Source: Acidobacteriota bacterium
GTDB taxonomy: Bacteria; Acidobacteriota; UBA6911; JACQSX01
Length of the DNA: 58,705 nt
NCBI GenBank assembly: GCA_016211105.1
Contig: JACQSX010000008.1
Coordinates: 1 to 58,705 of the forward strand
Direction: 5' to 3'
The notes beneath the pieces were generated by a model that saw only the letters and a list, made by a program, of their open reading frames with translations, did no database searches and was not told the DNA's origin. Made by a program: the position numbers and the translations under genes. How positions within the stretch are numbered: the stretch's first letter is position 1; the number at the start of each line of letters is the position of its first letter. Below are positions 35,268 to 43,773 of this stretch, one piece after another.

Positions 35268-36407
35268 GTGAATTCTATTAACAGGTTAATCCGCCATCTG
35301 AGAATCTCCTGGAAAAATCTCGCGTTCCCGCACATTCCGAGCCCTCCCTTTTTGATTCTGTTTGTCAACTCTATCTGTAATCTAACTTGCGAGCACTGCT
35401 TTTACTGGCGCAACCTCAACCGTCGCGATGATCTCACCTGGGATGAAATCAAAGCCTTGTCGGAGAATTTGGGTCGCGTGGAGACGCTCAACCTATCGGG
35501 TGGAGAGCCGTTCTTGCGCCCGGAGTTTAGCGACATTTGTCGCATGTTCATACAAAATAACCGGGTAGAACAAATTTATGTCCCCACCAACGCCTATTTT
35601 CCGGACAGGACCGTATCCCACGTCCGCGAGGCGCTCAAAGAGCTAAGCCTGAAATTGTTCGCCGTCGAGATCTCGCTGGATGGAATGGCGGAATTCCACA
35701 ATCGTTTTCGTGGTTCCAGTCAATCCTTCCAAAAAGCGATGGAAACCTATGATGCTCTGGCACAGCTCCAGGAGAAGGATGATCGCCTGCGTATACACGC
35801 CGTTTCCACCGCCACCGTTGAAAACATGGAGGAGATTCGTCGCCTGAGCGTCTACCTGTATCAGCGTTGCCGGCGGATGGATCACCACAATATCGCGCTC
35901 ATTCGCGGTGATCGCAAGAATCCGTCCTTGCGGGGCCCCAGGCTAGATCAGTACAGAGTCCTCTATGATTTCGTTTCCGGTCTTTGGGCTGCGCGCGAGA
36001 AGCACCGGTTCGGACACATGGTCGAGCCATTGCTGCAGTGGGCCAAGATTCAAACCGCCAGGCTGCAACGGCAGGTAGTGCCCTGTCGTGCCGGGATTTT
36101 GAGCGCGGTCGTCTATTCCAACGGAGACGTGAGCGTTTGCGAAACCCACAGGCCCTTGGGAAACCTCAGATGCAGCAGCTTCCGCGAAATCTGGCATTCA
36201 TCCGAGGCGGACCGATTGCGGAGGGGTATCAGAAACAAGGAGTGCTACTGCACAAACGAGGTCTTCCTCTGGCCCAGCATCGTTTTTCAGCCCCATCAAC
36301 TGGCGACCAGCTTGTTTCATGCCAGAGTTGGGAAAGCGGGGCGCGGGGCGCAAAGCAGCCCCCCGACAATCCGGTCCGAGGCCGCTGCGACAAGGGACTT
36401 GCCATAA
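35268..36407 (+). CDS. Radical SAM protein with C-terminal cysteine-rich segment
   Basis: A 379-residue protein with the iron-sulfur motif CNLTCEHC (Cys37, 41, 44), the SAM-binding [10 protein letters not shown] (77-86) and a SPASM-like tail. The tail cysteines are in VPCRAGI, DVSVCET and NKECYCTN. Radical SAM/SPASM enzymes modify peptides or small molecules by radical chemistry; several occur in surface glycan clusters with unknown substrates. No precursor peptide gene is seen beside it. It is followed by the flavoprotein gene after 39 bases. Confidence 0.88.
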   Translation: MNSINRLIRHLRISWKNLAFPHIPSPPFLILFVNSICNLTCEHCFYWRNLNRRDDLTWDEIKALSENLGRVETLNLSGGEPFLRPEFSDICRMFIQNNRVEQIYVPTNAYFPDRTVSHVREALKELSLKLFAVEISLDGMAEFHNRFRGSSQSFQKAMETYDALAQLQEKDDRLRIHAVSTATVENMEEIRRLSVYLYQRCRRMDHHNIALIRGDRKNPSLRGPRLDQYRVLYDFVSGLWAAREKHRFGHMVEPLLQWAKIQTARLQRQVVPCRAGILSAVVYSNGDVSVCETHRPLGNLRCSSFREIWHSSEADRLRRGIRNKECYCTNEVFLWPSIVFQPHQLATSLFHARVGKAGRGAQSSPPTIRSEAAATRDLP

Positions 36408-36446
36408 TCACTGTATTTTAGAGACAGGCTGGTGGAGAAAATTTCC

Positions 36447-37874
36447 ATGAAAGTAATGATCCTAGGTGCAGGTCCTGCAGGCTTAACAGCGGCCAAGCTG
36501 CTCTCAGATCGAAAAGGATCTTGCGAGGTCTTTGAGCGCGATGGCCAAGTGGGCGGGCTTGCCAAGACCATCCAATACAAAGGATACCGATTCGATATTG
36601 GAGGCCATCGATTCTTTACCAAAATTCCCTGGGTACAAGAATTTTGGAGAACCATTCTGGGCGACAGTTTTCTCCGCGTTCCTCGCCTCTCCCGCATCTA
36701 TTACAACGGCAGGTTCTTTCACTATCCCTTGCGCCCTTGGAACGCTTTGACCGGCCTGGGGCTTTGGAGAAGTTTTCATGTGTTTCTAAGCTATGTACGA
36801 GTCAAGCTGTTTCCCTTTGAAAACGAGGAATTTTTCGAGCCCTACGTGGTCAACCGCTTCGGACGGCTGCTTTATCTAATCTTTTTCCGAACCTACACGG
36901 AGAAAGTGTGGGGCATTCCCTGTACACAGATCCGCGCCGAATGGGCGGCGCAACGGATCAAAGGGCTTTCCCTCTGGGCCGCCGCACTCCACGCCTTCAG
37001 GCCTCACAAGAACAAAATCAAAACCCTGATAGAGCAATTTGAGTATCCCCTATACGGACCGGGAATGATGTGGGAGAAGGTACAGGAGTTAGTGGAGTCG
37101 CGTGGTTGCCGAGTACACGTAAATACGCCGGTGGTCAAGCTTTACCACGATTATCACCGAATCCTGGAGGCCGTCATTCAGACCCGCTTGGGCCAGCGCA
37201 CCGTTGATGCTAATCATTTTCTCTCCAGTATCCCCTTACAGCAGTTGATCGAAATGTTGGACCCACCTCCACCTGACGCTATCTTAAAGGCAGCCAACAT
37301 GTTGAGTTACCGAGACTTCATCACGGTCAACCTCATTATCAACAAGCCTTCGCTCTTCCCCGACAACTGGCTTTACATCCATACCGATCATGTCCGGACG
37401 GCTCGGATTCAAAATTACAAGAATTGGAGCGCTGCCATGGCGCCTGATCCAAACACTACGTCGCTCGGGATGGAGTATTTCTGTTTTGAAGGGGACCGTC
37501 TTTGGAATCTGAGCTCAGACGAGCTGATTGAGGTGGCCAAGAGAGACTTGAGTTTTTTGAAGCTGGCCGCTCCCGAGGACGTGATAGACGGCTTTGTTTT
37601 CAAAGAGACGAAAGCTTACCCCATGTACAACGGCGATTACCGCGACTACCTGTCCATGATTCGAGGCTATCTGGCGCAATTTGAAAATCTGCAGCCCATG
37701 GGTAGAAATGGATTACACAAGTACAACAACCAGGATCACTCGATGCTTTGTGCCCGCTACGCTGTGGAGAACCTGGGGGGAGCCAAATACGATCTCTGGG
37801 AAGTTAACTCTGACAGCGAGTATCAGGAGGAAATTCGCGTCGAGGAAGGCGATCGAAAAAGAGCTTTGGCCTGA
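36447..37874 (+). CDS. FAD-dependent oxidoreductase, UDP-galactopyranose-mutase-like
   Basis: A 475-residue flavoprotein with the dinucleotide loop VMILGAGPAGLTAAKLL at the start, EVFERDGQVGGLAKT and FDIGGHRFFTK. That pattern is shared by UDP-galactopyranose mutase and protoporphyrinogen-oxidase-like enzymes. In glycan clusters this group is usually annotated as a sugar-ring mutase or amine oxidase; I cannot tell which. The ATG at 36447 has a GTGGAG Shine-Dalgarno; an upstream GTG (36432) is inside that site. It ends the glycan region and converges with the DUF499 ATPase across 85 bases. Confidence 0.85.
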   Translation: MKVMILGAGPAGLTAAKLLSDRKGSCEVFERDGQVGGLAKTIQYKGYRFDIGGHRFFTKIPWVQEFWRTILGDSFLRVPRLSRIYYNGRFFHYPLRPWNALTGLGLWRSFHVFLSYVRVKLFPFENEEFFEPYVVNRFGRLLYLIFFRTYTEKVWGIPCTQIRAEWAAQRIKGLSLWAAALHAFRPHKNKIKTLIEQFEYPLYGPGMMWEKVQELVESRGCRVHVNTPVVKLYHDYHRILEAVIQTRLGQRTVDANHFLSSIPLQQLIEMLDPPPPDAILKAANMLSYRDFITVNLIINKPSLFPDNWLYIHTDHVRTARIQNYKNWSAAMAPDPNTTSLGMEYFCFEGDRLWNLSSDELIEVAKRDLSFLKLAAPEDVIDGFVFKETKAYPMYNGDYRDYLSMIRGYLAQFENLQPMGRNGLHKYNNQDHSMLCARYAVENLGGAKYDLWEVNSDSEYQEEIRVEEGDRKRALA

Positions 37875-37959
37875 ACTCAACTACGACTGGCAGCCAAGGG
37901 AGCTATGCAAGGCCGGCGCTTGCAGACTGGGCCTCGAGCGAATCCCCACTGAGACATGC

Positions 37960-40900
37960 TCACTTCAACTTCAAGCCTTCGGTGATTTCGCCAAGCAATT
38001 TGTTGATCTTTGCCGTCACATCATCCTGCGGAGGTGTTGACTCACCTAACTCCACCCGAAGGTAAAATTTCAAATCTGCTCCTACTGCAGCTTTCGTGAT
38101 CTCTCCGATCTGATCCGCCAAGTCCTGAATTTCATTTGCCCGCAATTCCGACTCCGCCACCAAAACGCCAGGTTTTCGAAGCGGTGGCAGAAGAACCGGA
38201 GGGATGACTTCCTCTTTCGCGATTCTTAACTTAACGTTGGCAGCGCCGGTATACTCGCACGGCCAAGGGCCAGAAGCCAATGTGCGTTCCAGCAACCTGC
38301 CGCGAAACGCTCCATCAATCACCTCACGGACGGTCACCCACGGAAGGTTCTTCCCGACCCTCTTGGAGAGCGCAACAGCAAGCGTCAACGCCGTTGTCGT
38401 GTCGCTGGCCCAGGCTTCAGGAAGATTTGCCGGCAAAACGTCAGTGATCGCGATCGGCTGCGGTGGCGCCTGAAGTTGAGTGTCACCCGTCAACAGGCCG
38501 GCCGGTATTTCTTCTGCCAATACGCTGGCAGGGCCGGAGGTTAACCAAATTTTCCCATCTCGGACGGCCGCACAAACCGCCTCATCCACGGCCGGTTTTT
38601 CCGCTTTCGGAATAACCACGGGCTCTACGTACCCGTTTTTCTTGACCTTAACGATTTGACCACCTGAGAAATAGATATAAAGATTCTTTACCGAGAGTTC
38701 GGTTGCCTTCCATAGCTCAGGAAGTACTCCCGGAATCAGCAAAGCCGAAGAAAGTTCGGTCAACGTCGCGGCGTCTGGCAAGACGACCTCCAGACTTGGA
38801 TCCTTCAGATCGGCCTCTTCGGGTTCTTTACGCCACAGTGTTCTCACCGACCGGTCTGGACGTACGGCATGAAGGACAAACTGTCCTTCTCTGCAACCGA
38901 GAACGACCGTATCTACAATTGCTTTCCGATTCAGCATCTTGGGCAAATGGGGGAATTGAGCGAAGGCGCCTACAAGATCTTTCACGCGGCGCGACGTTTC
39001 TCCTTTTCGCCAAAGATTGTAGGGTCCCTCCGGTAGAAGGGCATCGGCGCTTATTGCCGTTTCTTGAATTCGGGAACGAGGATCCCCTTTAATTTGGAGA
39101 AAGAGCGGATTATCAGTCACCGCGATTTTGAAAGCCTGCACCTCATTCTTGTCGGAGACCGTAACGACGATGCTGAAAGCCTGCTGGATCGTTTCCGAAA
39201 TTTTCTTTCTAGAATTGTCGATATATGCCGATAGAGTTGCCTGGCGGATGGGATCAACTTCCTGATCTTTAAGCTGAGAGCGAACTTCCTCCCATCCAAG
39301 ATAGTCGCGGATCTGGTTGCGTGCAATTTCCAAACCCTCCCGCGATGGCACCGCCAGAACTACAGAGTTTCGATAGACACGTGGTTTGTCAGGCGCAGTC
39401 GTCTCATCCAGAAATCGCCGTGCCTCCCCGCTTGGCTTGCCCGAATCTGATACTGCCTTTGGCCCCAGCACCGCGTAATGAAACTCGCCGTCGTCTTCAA
39501 TGTCCCGTGGTCTCTCAGGAAGATTGTGCACCCTCGCTCCAGACGCCGATGCTCCCGAAGTAAGACTCTTCAGCTTTCCGATTTCGTCTAGTAATCTTGC
39601 CTCTACAAGATCGGGTGAGATTCGGCTGCAGGCGTCGTGATGCATTTGCCGCAGGTTCGGCTTGGATCCCAACCTCCACGACTTGGGAAGTTGCTTCCTG
39701 CCATCGGGACCGACGTCGGCATCCTGGATCGCACCCTCATCCAAGAACCAAGAAATCTCCGACCATTGCCTTAAGGCCTTTTCTGACTCAATCTTGTCAG
39801 GCCGCGTTTGCCCAAGGAGAACCATCAGCTCTCGCGTCAAAGCTCTTTGGCCAATCGGCTGCGAATGTATGAAAGTGGCAAAGACAGCCTGTTCCATCTC
39901 ACGGAACTTTATCCCGGGTGTGATTGATTGAATCTCTCGCGCCTTTGCCAGTTCTCCTTCTAGGATGCCCGTCCACTCCTGTCGCTTCCCTTCATATTCC
40001 TCGGTCCCGGCAACAGTGGTTAATTCCCGGGTTGCCTCCGAGATCCCTGAACTTCCCGGTTTGCCCAGAAAAATATTTGCTGCAATCAAAGGGCATTCAT
40101 CCCACTGTTCAGCGTCGCGAAGCGCCAGGGCAAAGGTGCGCAGGACGCCACGCGTGCGCTGGAAGCCTTCCAGATTAGTCCATTTCGTATAGAACACGTC
40201 GGTGAGGTCCGGGTGAAAGGGATAGCTCTTGAGATAACGATCCTCTGCAGCTTTCCCGTCTTTGCGGGTCTGGTCATCCAGATCAGCGATACCTTTGAGC
40301 GCTGCCACAACATGGGGCCGAAACGCTTCCCGGTCCTTAATCGATTCTGCTTTGAAAAACCGGCGCCGCAGAACCTCGGCGACATCTTCCTTTATGACCG
40401 GTTGCACCCCCTCTTCCCGTTCTCTACGAAAGATTGCGTAAAGTTCCTGGGTAATTTCCTTTCCGAGATGGTCGCTTTTGGCGGGATCCGTGGCCAGTAG
40501 CGATGCGACAACCGCACACCGATCCACTTTTGTTGCGGCCTGCGTGAGGTACTGAAAAAAGTTCACTAGCCTGCTACGCCAAGTAGGATCAAGGCCTACT
40601 TTCTCTCTCGCATACATGAGCACTTCATCAATGAGAATCAGCGTAGAGAGATCCTGTTTCCCTGGCATGGCCAGCAGCTCAACCAGAAGATTTTCGGCTG
40701 GCGCGCTGTCACGTTCCGCATCCTTGCCATCGGCATGCAGGAGTTTAAGTCCATCCGCACCGGCAATCTGAAAGGCGAGGACACTCCAGGGATTCTTAAG
40801 CCATCGTGTCTGACCTGTGGGATCTTTCACCTCCATTCCTTTTTCAACATCGAGTTTGTCAAATGCCAGCACAGCAATGCGTGCTTTTGGAGGGGGGATT

Positions 40901-41265
40901 CCGATGTGATTTGTGAATTCGGCAACGGCAGGGAGCTTCGGCAACTTTTCTGGCTCGTTGACAAGATGGTAGAGGGTGATCAAAGTATGGGTCTTGCCCC
41001 CACCGTAGGTCAGTTCCAACTGCCGAACGGCCTTTTCGTTCTTGCCCGCAAGTCGTATTACAACGTCCTTAGCCAGCTCTCGGAGGTTGAACGTGGGATA
41101 TGTCAGCGTAAAGAATTCTTTCAGATCCTGGTAAACGGGTCGCGCCTTGCCCATCATGACGTCGTACAGATCGGCGGCAAAAGCGGCCAGCGATAACTCG
41201 CCCGTCCTTAGGTCTTCTCGGATCGTGACCACTTTGTGCCATGGCGTCCAAGGAAGTTTACTCAT
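37960..41265 (-). CDS. DUF499-family AAA ATPase of an anti-phage helicase-methylase-ATPase locus
   Basis: A 1101-residue protein. Near the N-terminus it has Walker A in LTYGGGKTHTLI (GGGKTH 88-93) and Walker B in LILIDEV (about 209-215), followed by arginine-rich helical parts. The long C-terminal half has no catalytic motif I can name. The N-terminal WHKVVTIREDLRTGELSLAAFAADL pattern is typical of DUF499 proteins (split here: WHKVVTIREDLR, then TGELSLAAFAADL). These proteins occur with DUF1156 methylases and helicases in defence islands; the mechanism is not settled. The ATG at 41265 has a GAGGA Shine-Dalgarno. It is last in the island and separated from parA by a 178-base spacer with operator-like repeats. 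Confidence 0.85.
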   Translation of the reverse strand: MSKLPWTPWHKVVTIREDLRTGELSLAAFAADLYDVMMGKARPVYQDLKEFFTLTYPTFNLRELAKDVVIRLAGKNEKAVRQLELTYGGGKTHTLITLYHLVNEPEKLPKLPAVAEFTNHIGIPPPKARIAVLAFDKLDVEKGMEVKDPTGQTRWLKNPWSVLAFQIAGADGLKLLHADGKDAERDSAPAENLLVELLAMPGKQDLSTLILIDEVLMYAREKVGLDPTWRSRLVNFFQYLTQAATKVDRCAVVASLLATDPAKSDHLGKEITQELYAIFRREREEGVQPVIKEDVAEVLRRRFFKAESIKDREAFRPHVVAALKGIADLDDQTRKDGKAAEDRYLKSYPFHPDLTDVFYTKWTNLEGFQRTRGVLRTFALALRDAEQWDECPLIAANIFLGKPGSSGISEATRELTTVAGTEEYEGKRQEWTGILEGELAKAREIQSITPGIKFREMEQAVFATFIHSQPIGQRALTRELMVLLGQTRPDKIESEKALRQWSEISWFLDEGAIQDADVGPDGRKQLPKSWRLGSKPNLRQMHHDACSRISPDLVEARLLDEIGKLKSLTSGASASGARVHNLPERPRDIEDDGEFHYAVLGPKAVSDSGKPSGEARRFLDETTAPDKPRVYRNSVVLAVPSREGLEIARNQIRDYLGWEEVRSQLKDQEVDPIRQATLSAYIDNSRKKISETIQQAFSIVVTVSDKNEVQAFKIAVTDNPLFLQIKGDPRSRIQETAISADALLPEGPYNLWRKGETSRRVKDLVGAFAQFPHLPKMLNRKAIVDTVVLGCREGQFVLHAVRPDRSVRTLWRKEPEEADLKDPSLEVVLPDAATLTELSSALLIPGVLPELWKATELSVKNLYIYFSGGQIVKVKKNGYVEPVVIPKAEKPAVDEAVCAAVRDGKIWLTSGPASVLAEEIPAGLLTGDTQLQAPPQPIAITDVLPANLPEAWASDTTTALTLAVALSKRVGKNLPWVTVREVIDGAFRGRLLERTLASGPWPCEYTGAANVKLRIAKEEVIPPVLLPPLRKPGVLVAESELRANEIQDLADQIGEITKAAVGADLKFYLRVELGESTPPQDDVTAKINKLLGEITEGLKLK

Positions 41266-41443
41266 CTTGTCGGTTCCTCGTTAGGGTCTCAGCTCATATA
41301 TCATACTGATAATAAATGCGTTATGCGTATAGCATGTCATCAGATCCATGGTCTGGATCTACGTACTAAGTGTGGGTCAGTACCTAATTATTGGGTCTTG
41401 TACCTACTTTGCGGCAACGCGCTCTCTGCCCTCACCCATGCGT
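41266..41443. promoter_or_regulatory. Operator-like spacer inside the defence operon
   Basis: This 178-base spacer between parA and the DUF499 gene is A+T-richer than its neighbours and carries several arranged repeats. They are ATGC-GTATA-GCAT (41323-41335), the dyad AGATCCA-TGGTC-TGGATCT (41342-41360), and a direct repeat GGGTCAGTACCTA / GGGTCTTGTACCTA (41374-41386 and 41393-41406). An internal promoter with regulator sites is the simplest reading. Confidence 0.5.
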
Positions 41444-42460
41444 TCAACCCGTACTGCTCGTTCTGCCTGCGACATTGATGCCGGCAGCGGAAGCTATCCG
41501 ACACGCTAACTTTTCAAAATCATGGTAGGCGCCTTGAACGGCCTGCACGTGTGCGCCTATGGCTCCATCAGCCACTTTCAGAAAGAACATTGGCTTTCGT
41601 GCTTCTTGTGCCAAGGGCATAAGACTTCGGTAATGTTTGAGGAGCGCCAAGCAATGGGGGTCGTTCTCAACCGTGATGCCATCACCGCTCTGCTCAGCCA
41701 ACACAGCATCGCGATAAGTTCCGGGAATACGAGCGATCCAACGATCGTAAGCCTTCACGGGACGATCCAGGCGAACGGAATGTTGCAGCACGATGTAGCC
41801 CACGGGTTGCATAGCGCCTGTTGGGAGTCCCAAATTGGTAACGGGGTTCCTTGCTAAGCGCTCATTCCATTCTTGCCGCCAACGGCGCAATGTTGGTCCC
41901 AAGTTGCGTAAGCCTTGTAATGAAAATAGATCAGGAGATAGTGGAACTACGACACAGTCTGCAGCGATCAGTGCTGCACGATTGATAGCGCCTAGATTCG
42001 GGCCCAAGTCCACAAGAATGAGATCGGCTTCGTGAGCGGTGGCTGCCTTCTGCATGATTCTCCAGAAAGCGGAAAGAACTCGAAAAGCTCGTTCTTTTCG
42101 GTCCAGACATCCTGGCCACTCCTTGGAAAGTTCATCTTCAAAGCCAGACAGTGCAAGGTCCCCTACTAGGAGCGCCAAATTATCGCCCAGTTCTTCCAAA
42201 TGTGGACCTGCGATATCCCCAGTTCCTCGGAGCAAAGGCTGAACCGCACCAAATATGGTGTCGTGATGGTCACCATCCGGCCACAGCTCTTCCAGGCGCT
42301 CCTCGTCCAAGAACGCAGCGGTCAGGTTTGCCTGTGGATCCAAGTCAGTGGCAACCACGCGATTACCAAGTTCAGCGTACATCCACGCCAGATGGTAAAC
42401 GAGCGAAGTCTTGCCCACTCCCCCCTTGTTGTTAAAAAAAGCTATCACGGGTCTGTTCAC
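41444..42460 (-). CDS. ParA/MinD-like P-loop ATPase, orphan
   Basis: A 338-residue protein with the deviant Walker A box KGGVGKTS (12-19) after VIAFFNN, a DLDPQANLTAA switch segment and an ILVDLGPNLGAINRAAL segment. This is the ParA/Soj class that usually binds DNA non-specifically and partners with a ParB. No ParB or centromere is seen. The GTG start overlaps the AlbA-type gene stop (GTGA) and has a strong GGAGGAG Shine-Dalgarno. The coupling points to a joint role with that protein in the defence operon rather than plasmid segregation. Confidence 0.88.
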   Translation of the reverse strand: MNRPVIAFFNNKGGVGKTSLVYHLAWMYAELGNRVVATDLDPQANLTAAFLDEERLEELWPDGDHHDTIFGAVQPLLRGTGDIAGPHLEELGDNLALLVGDLALSGFEDELSKEWPGCLDRKERAFRVLSAFWRIMQKAATAHEADLILVDLGPNLGAINRAALIAADCVVVPLSPDLFSLQGLRNLGPTLRRWRQEWNERLARNPVTNLGLPTGAMQPVGYIVLQHSVRLDRPVKAYDRWIARIPGTYRDAVLAEQSGDGITVENDPHCLALLKHYRSLMPLAQEARKPMFFLKVADGAIGAHVQAVQGAYHDFEKLACRIASAAGINVAGRTSSTG

Positions 42461-43659
42461 TCTCTCCTCCTAACGATGGCCAGCACGTGAGCATCCTCGA
42501 CGATGAACTCAACCGGAGGGCTGCCGTTTTCACGGAGTTCCTTTCGGGCCAGTTCGATCCCAATGCCGAAACGTTGCACGTAGCCCAGATTCTTCATTGT
42601 CTCAGCTAGGTGTGGGTTGCGATAGTCAGTGATGCCAGGTTGGCCAAAGTTCTGTCGATTCACTTGTCCGAAGGGTCCCCCAGGATTTTGAATCTCGATC
42701 CGGTCGGTAAACCACGTGATGCGGACGGGAGCATTAGTGCTCTCGTAACTGCGGTGCATAACTGCATTACGCGCCAATTGCTGAAGCGCAACCAGCGGAT
42801 AATCCGGGTGTCTGAGCTCAACCGCTTGAGTCCTAATATCCAACGCAATGGATATGTGTGCCTGGAATATCTCGTCCAGAACTCGCAGCAGGTCCGTTAG
42901 GGGTCCATCTATTTCTTTGTGATCTTTGATGGGGCCGGTCAGATCTTTGCCATCGATGCGAAGAAACTGAATGTAAGCGCCCGGAACAAATTGCCTCGGG
43001 TCCTTACCTAACACGAGGATTCCGAGAATGGTGGGAGTGGGTGGAGTCTCAATGGTTCCAAAACGTAATGAGGCAAGCTGTTGTTCATCTGTGCGCCGGT
43101 TTTGTTCGAGAATATCAGCCGGCAACACTGAGGGCAGATACACTCGGTGAAAAAAATCGAGATCCAGATCCCGCAGTTTTGCAGACGGAAGTGGACGAAT
43201 ATCAAAAGGTAAATCTCTTGCTCGCCGCTTTTCATTGAGACGACGTTCTTCCTCAGCGGTCGCAATCGCTCGGCGTGGGCCAACCCGAATCCAGATGCGT
43301 CCCTTGTATCGTACCGGGGGAGTATCAGACGGTTCGACGATAACCACAGCTAATTCACATCCGCCAACAGTTCTCTTTTGAACAGTCATAGACGGAAACG
43401 GGAGGATATTGCCGTCCGAGCGAATGTTGGCGAGGGTTAGCAGGAGTTGATCCGTGATTGCAAGATTGGCGCAGCTTCCGTTATCGTTGGCTCCAACGAA
43501 AAGGACGCCTGGCAGTCGATGACCCGGCAAATCGTTGGCAAAGGCACAGATGGCTTCGCAGATTCTATCTCGTTCCGCTATAGAAGCTTTTCGCTCGACG
43601 CGATCCGACTCAATCTCATTAAGGAGAGCGGCCAGTTCATGATCATCCATGGAACTCAT
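42457..43659 (-). CDS. AlbA/Schlafen-type DNA-binding protein with GHKL-like ATPase part
   Basis: A 400-residue protein. Residues 15-60 (ESDRVERKASIAERDRIC then AICAFANDLPG) and the following ICAFAND/GVLFVGANDNG pattern match the AlbA_2 (Schlafen AlbA) domain. The C-terminal third has QLARNAVMHRSYE and IEIQNPGGPFG, then a GIGIELARKEL segment, as in the HATPase_c_4 domain usually fused to AlbA_2. Such proteins are often called transcriptional regulators, and some are defence components. It is coupled to parA by GTGA and lies 114 bases downstream of the methylase. Start ATG 43659; ATG 43650 is also possible. Confidence 0.85.
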   Translation of the reverse strand: MSSMDDHELAALLNEIESDRVERKASIAERDRICEAICAFANDLPGHRLPGVLFVGANDNGSCANLAITDQLLLTLANIRSDGNILPFPSMTVQKRTVGGCELAVVIVEPSDTPPVRYKGRIWIRVGPRRAIATAEEERRLNEKRRARDLPFDIRPLPSAKLRDLDLDFFHRVYLPSVLPADILEQNRRTDEQQLASLRFGTIETPPTPTILGILVLGKDPRQFVPGAYIQFLRIDGKDLTGPIKDHKEIDGPLTDLLRVLDEIFQAHISIALDIRTQAVELRHPDYPLVALQQLARNAVMHRSYESTNAPVRITWFTDRIEIQNPGGPFGQVNRQNFGQPGITDYRNPHLAETMKNLGYVQRFGIGIELARKELRENGSPPVEFIVEDAHVLAIVRRRE

Positions 43660-43773
43660 CGGCGCTCGAGCCTCCGTCTCGAATCGACTTCCCAGGGGCC
43701 CATAATCGTGGCAACGGACTTGCAGCCAGAAGCCAGCTTAAACGGACTCCATTATATGACGATAGTCTCAAGC

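Noticed and set aside
41444..42460. ParA gene as sign of an integrated plasmid partition system
   Set aside because: No ParB, no iteron or centromere-like array and no replication gene; the gene is coupled to a defence-type operon.
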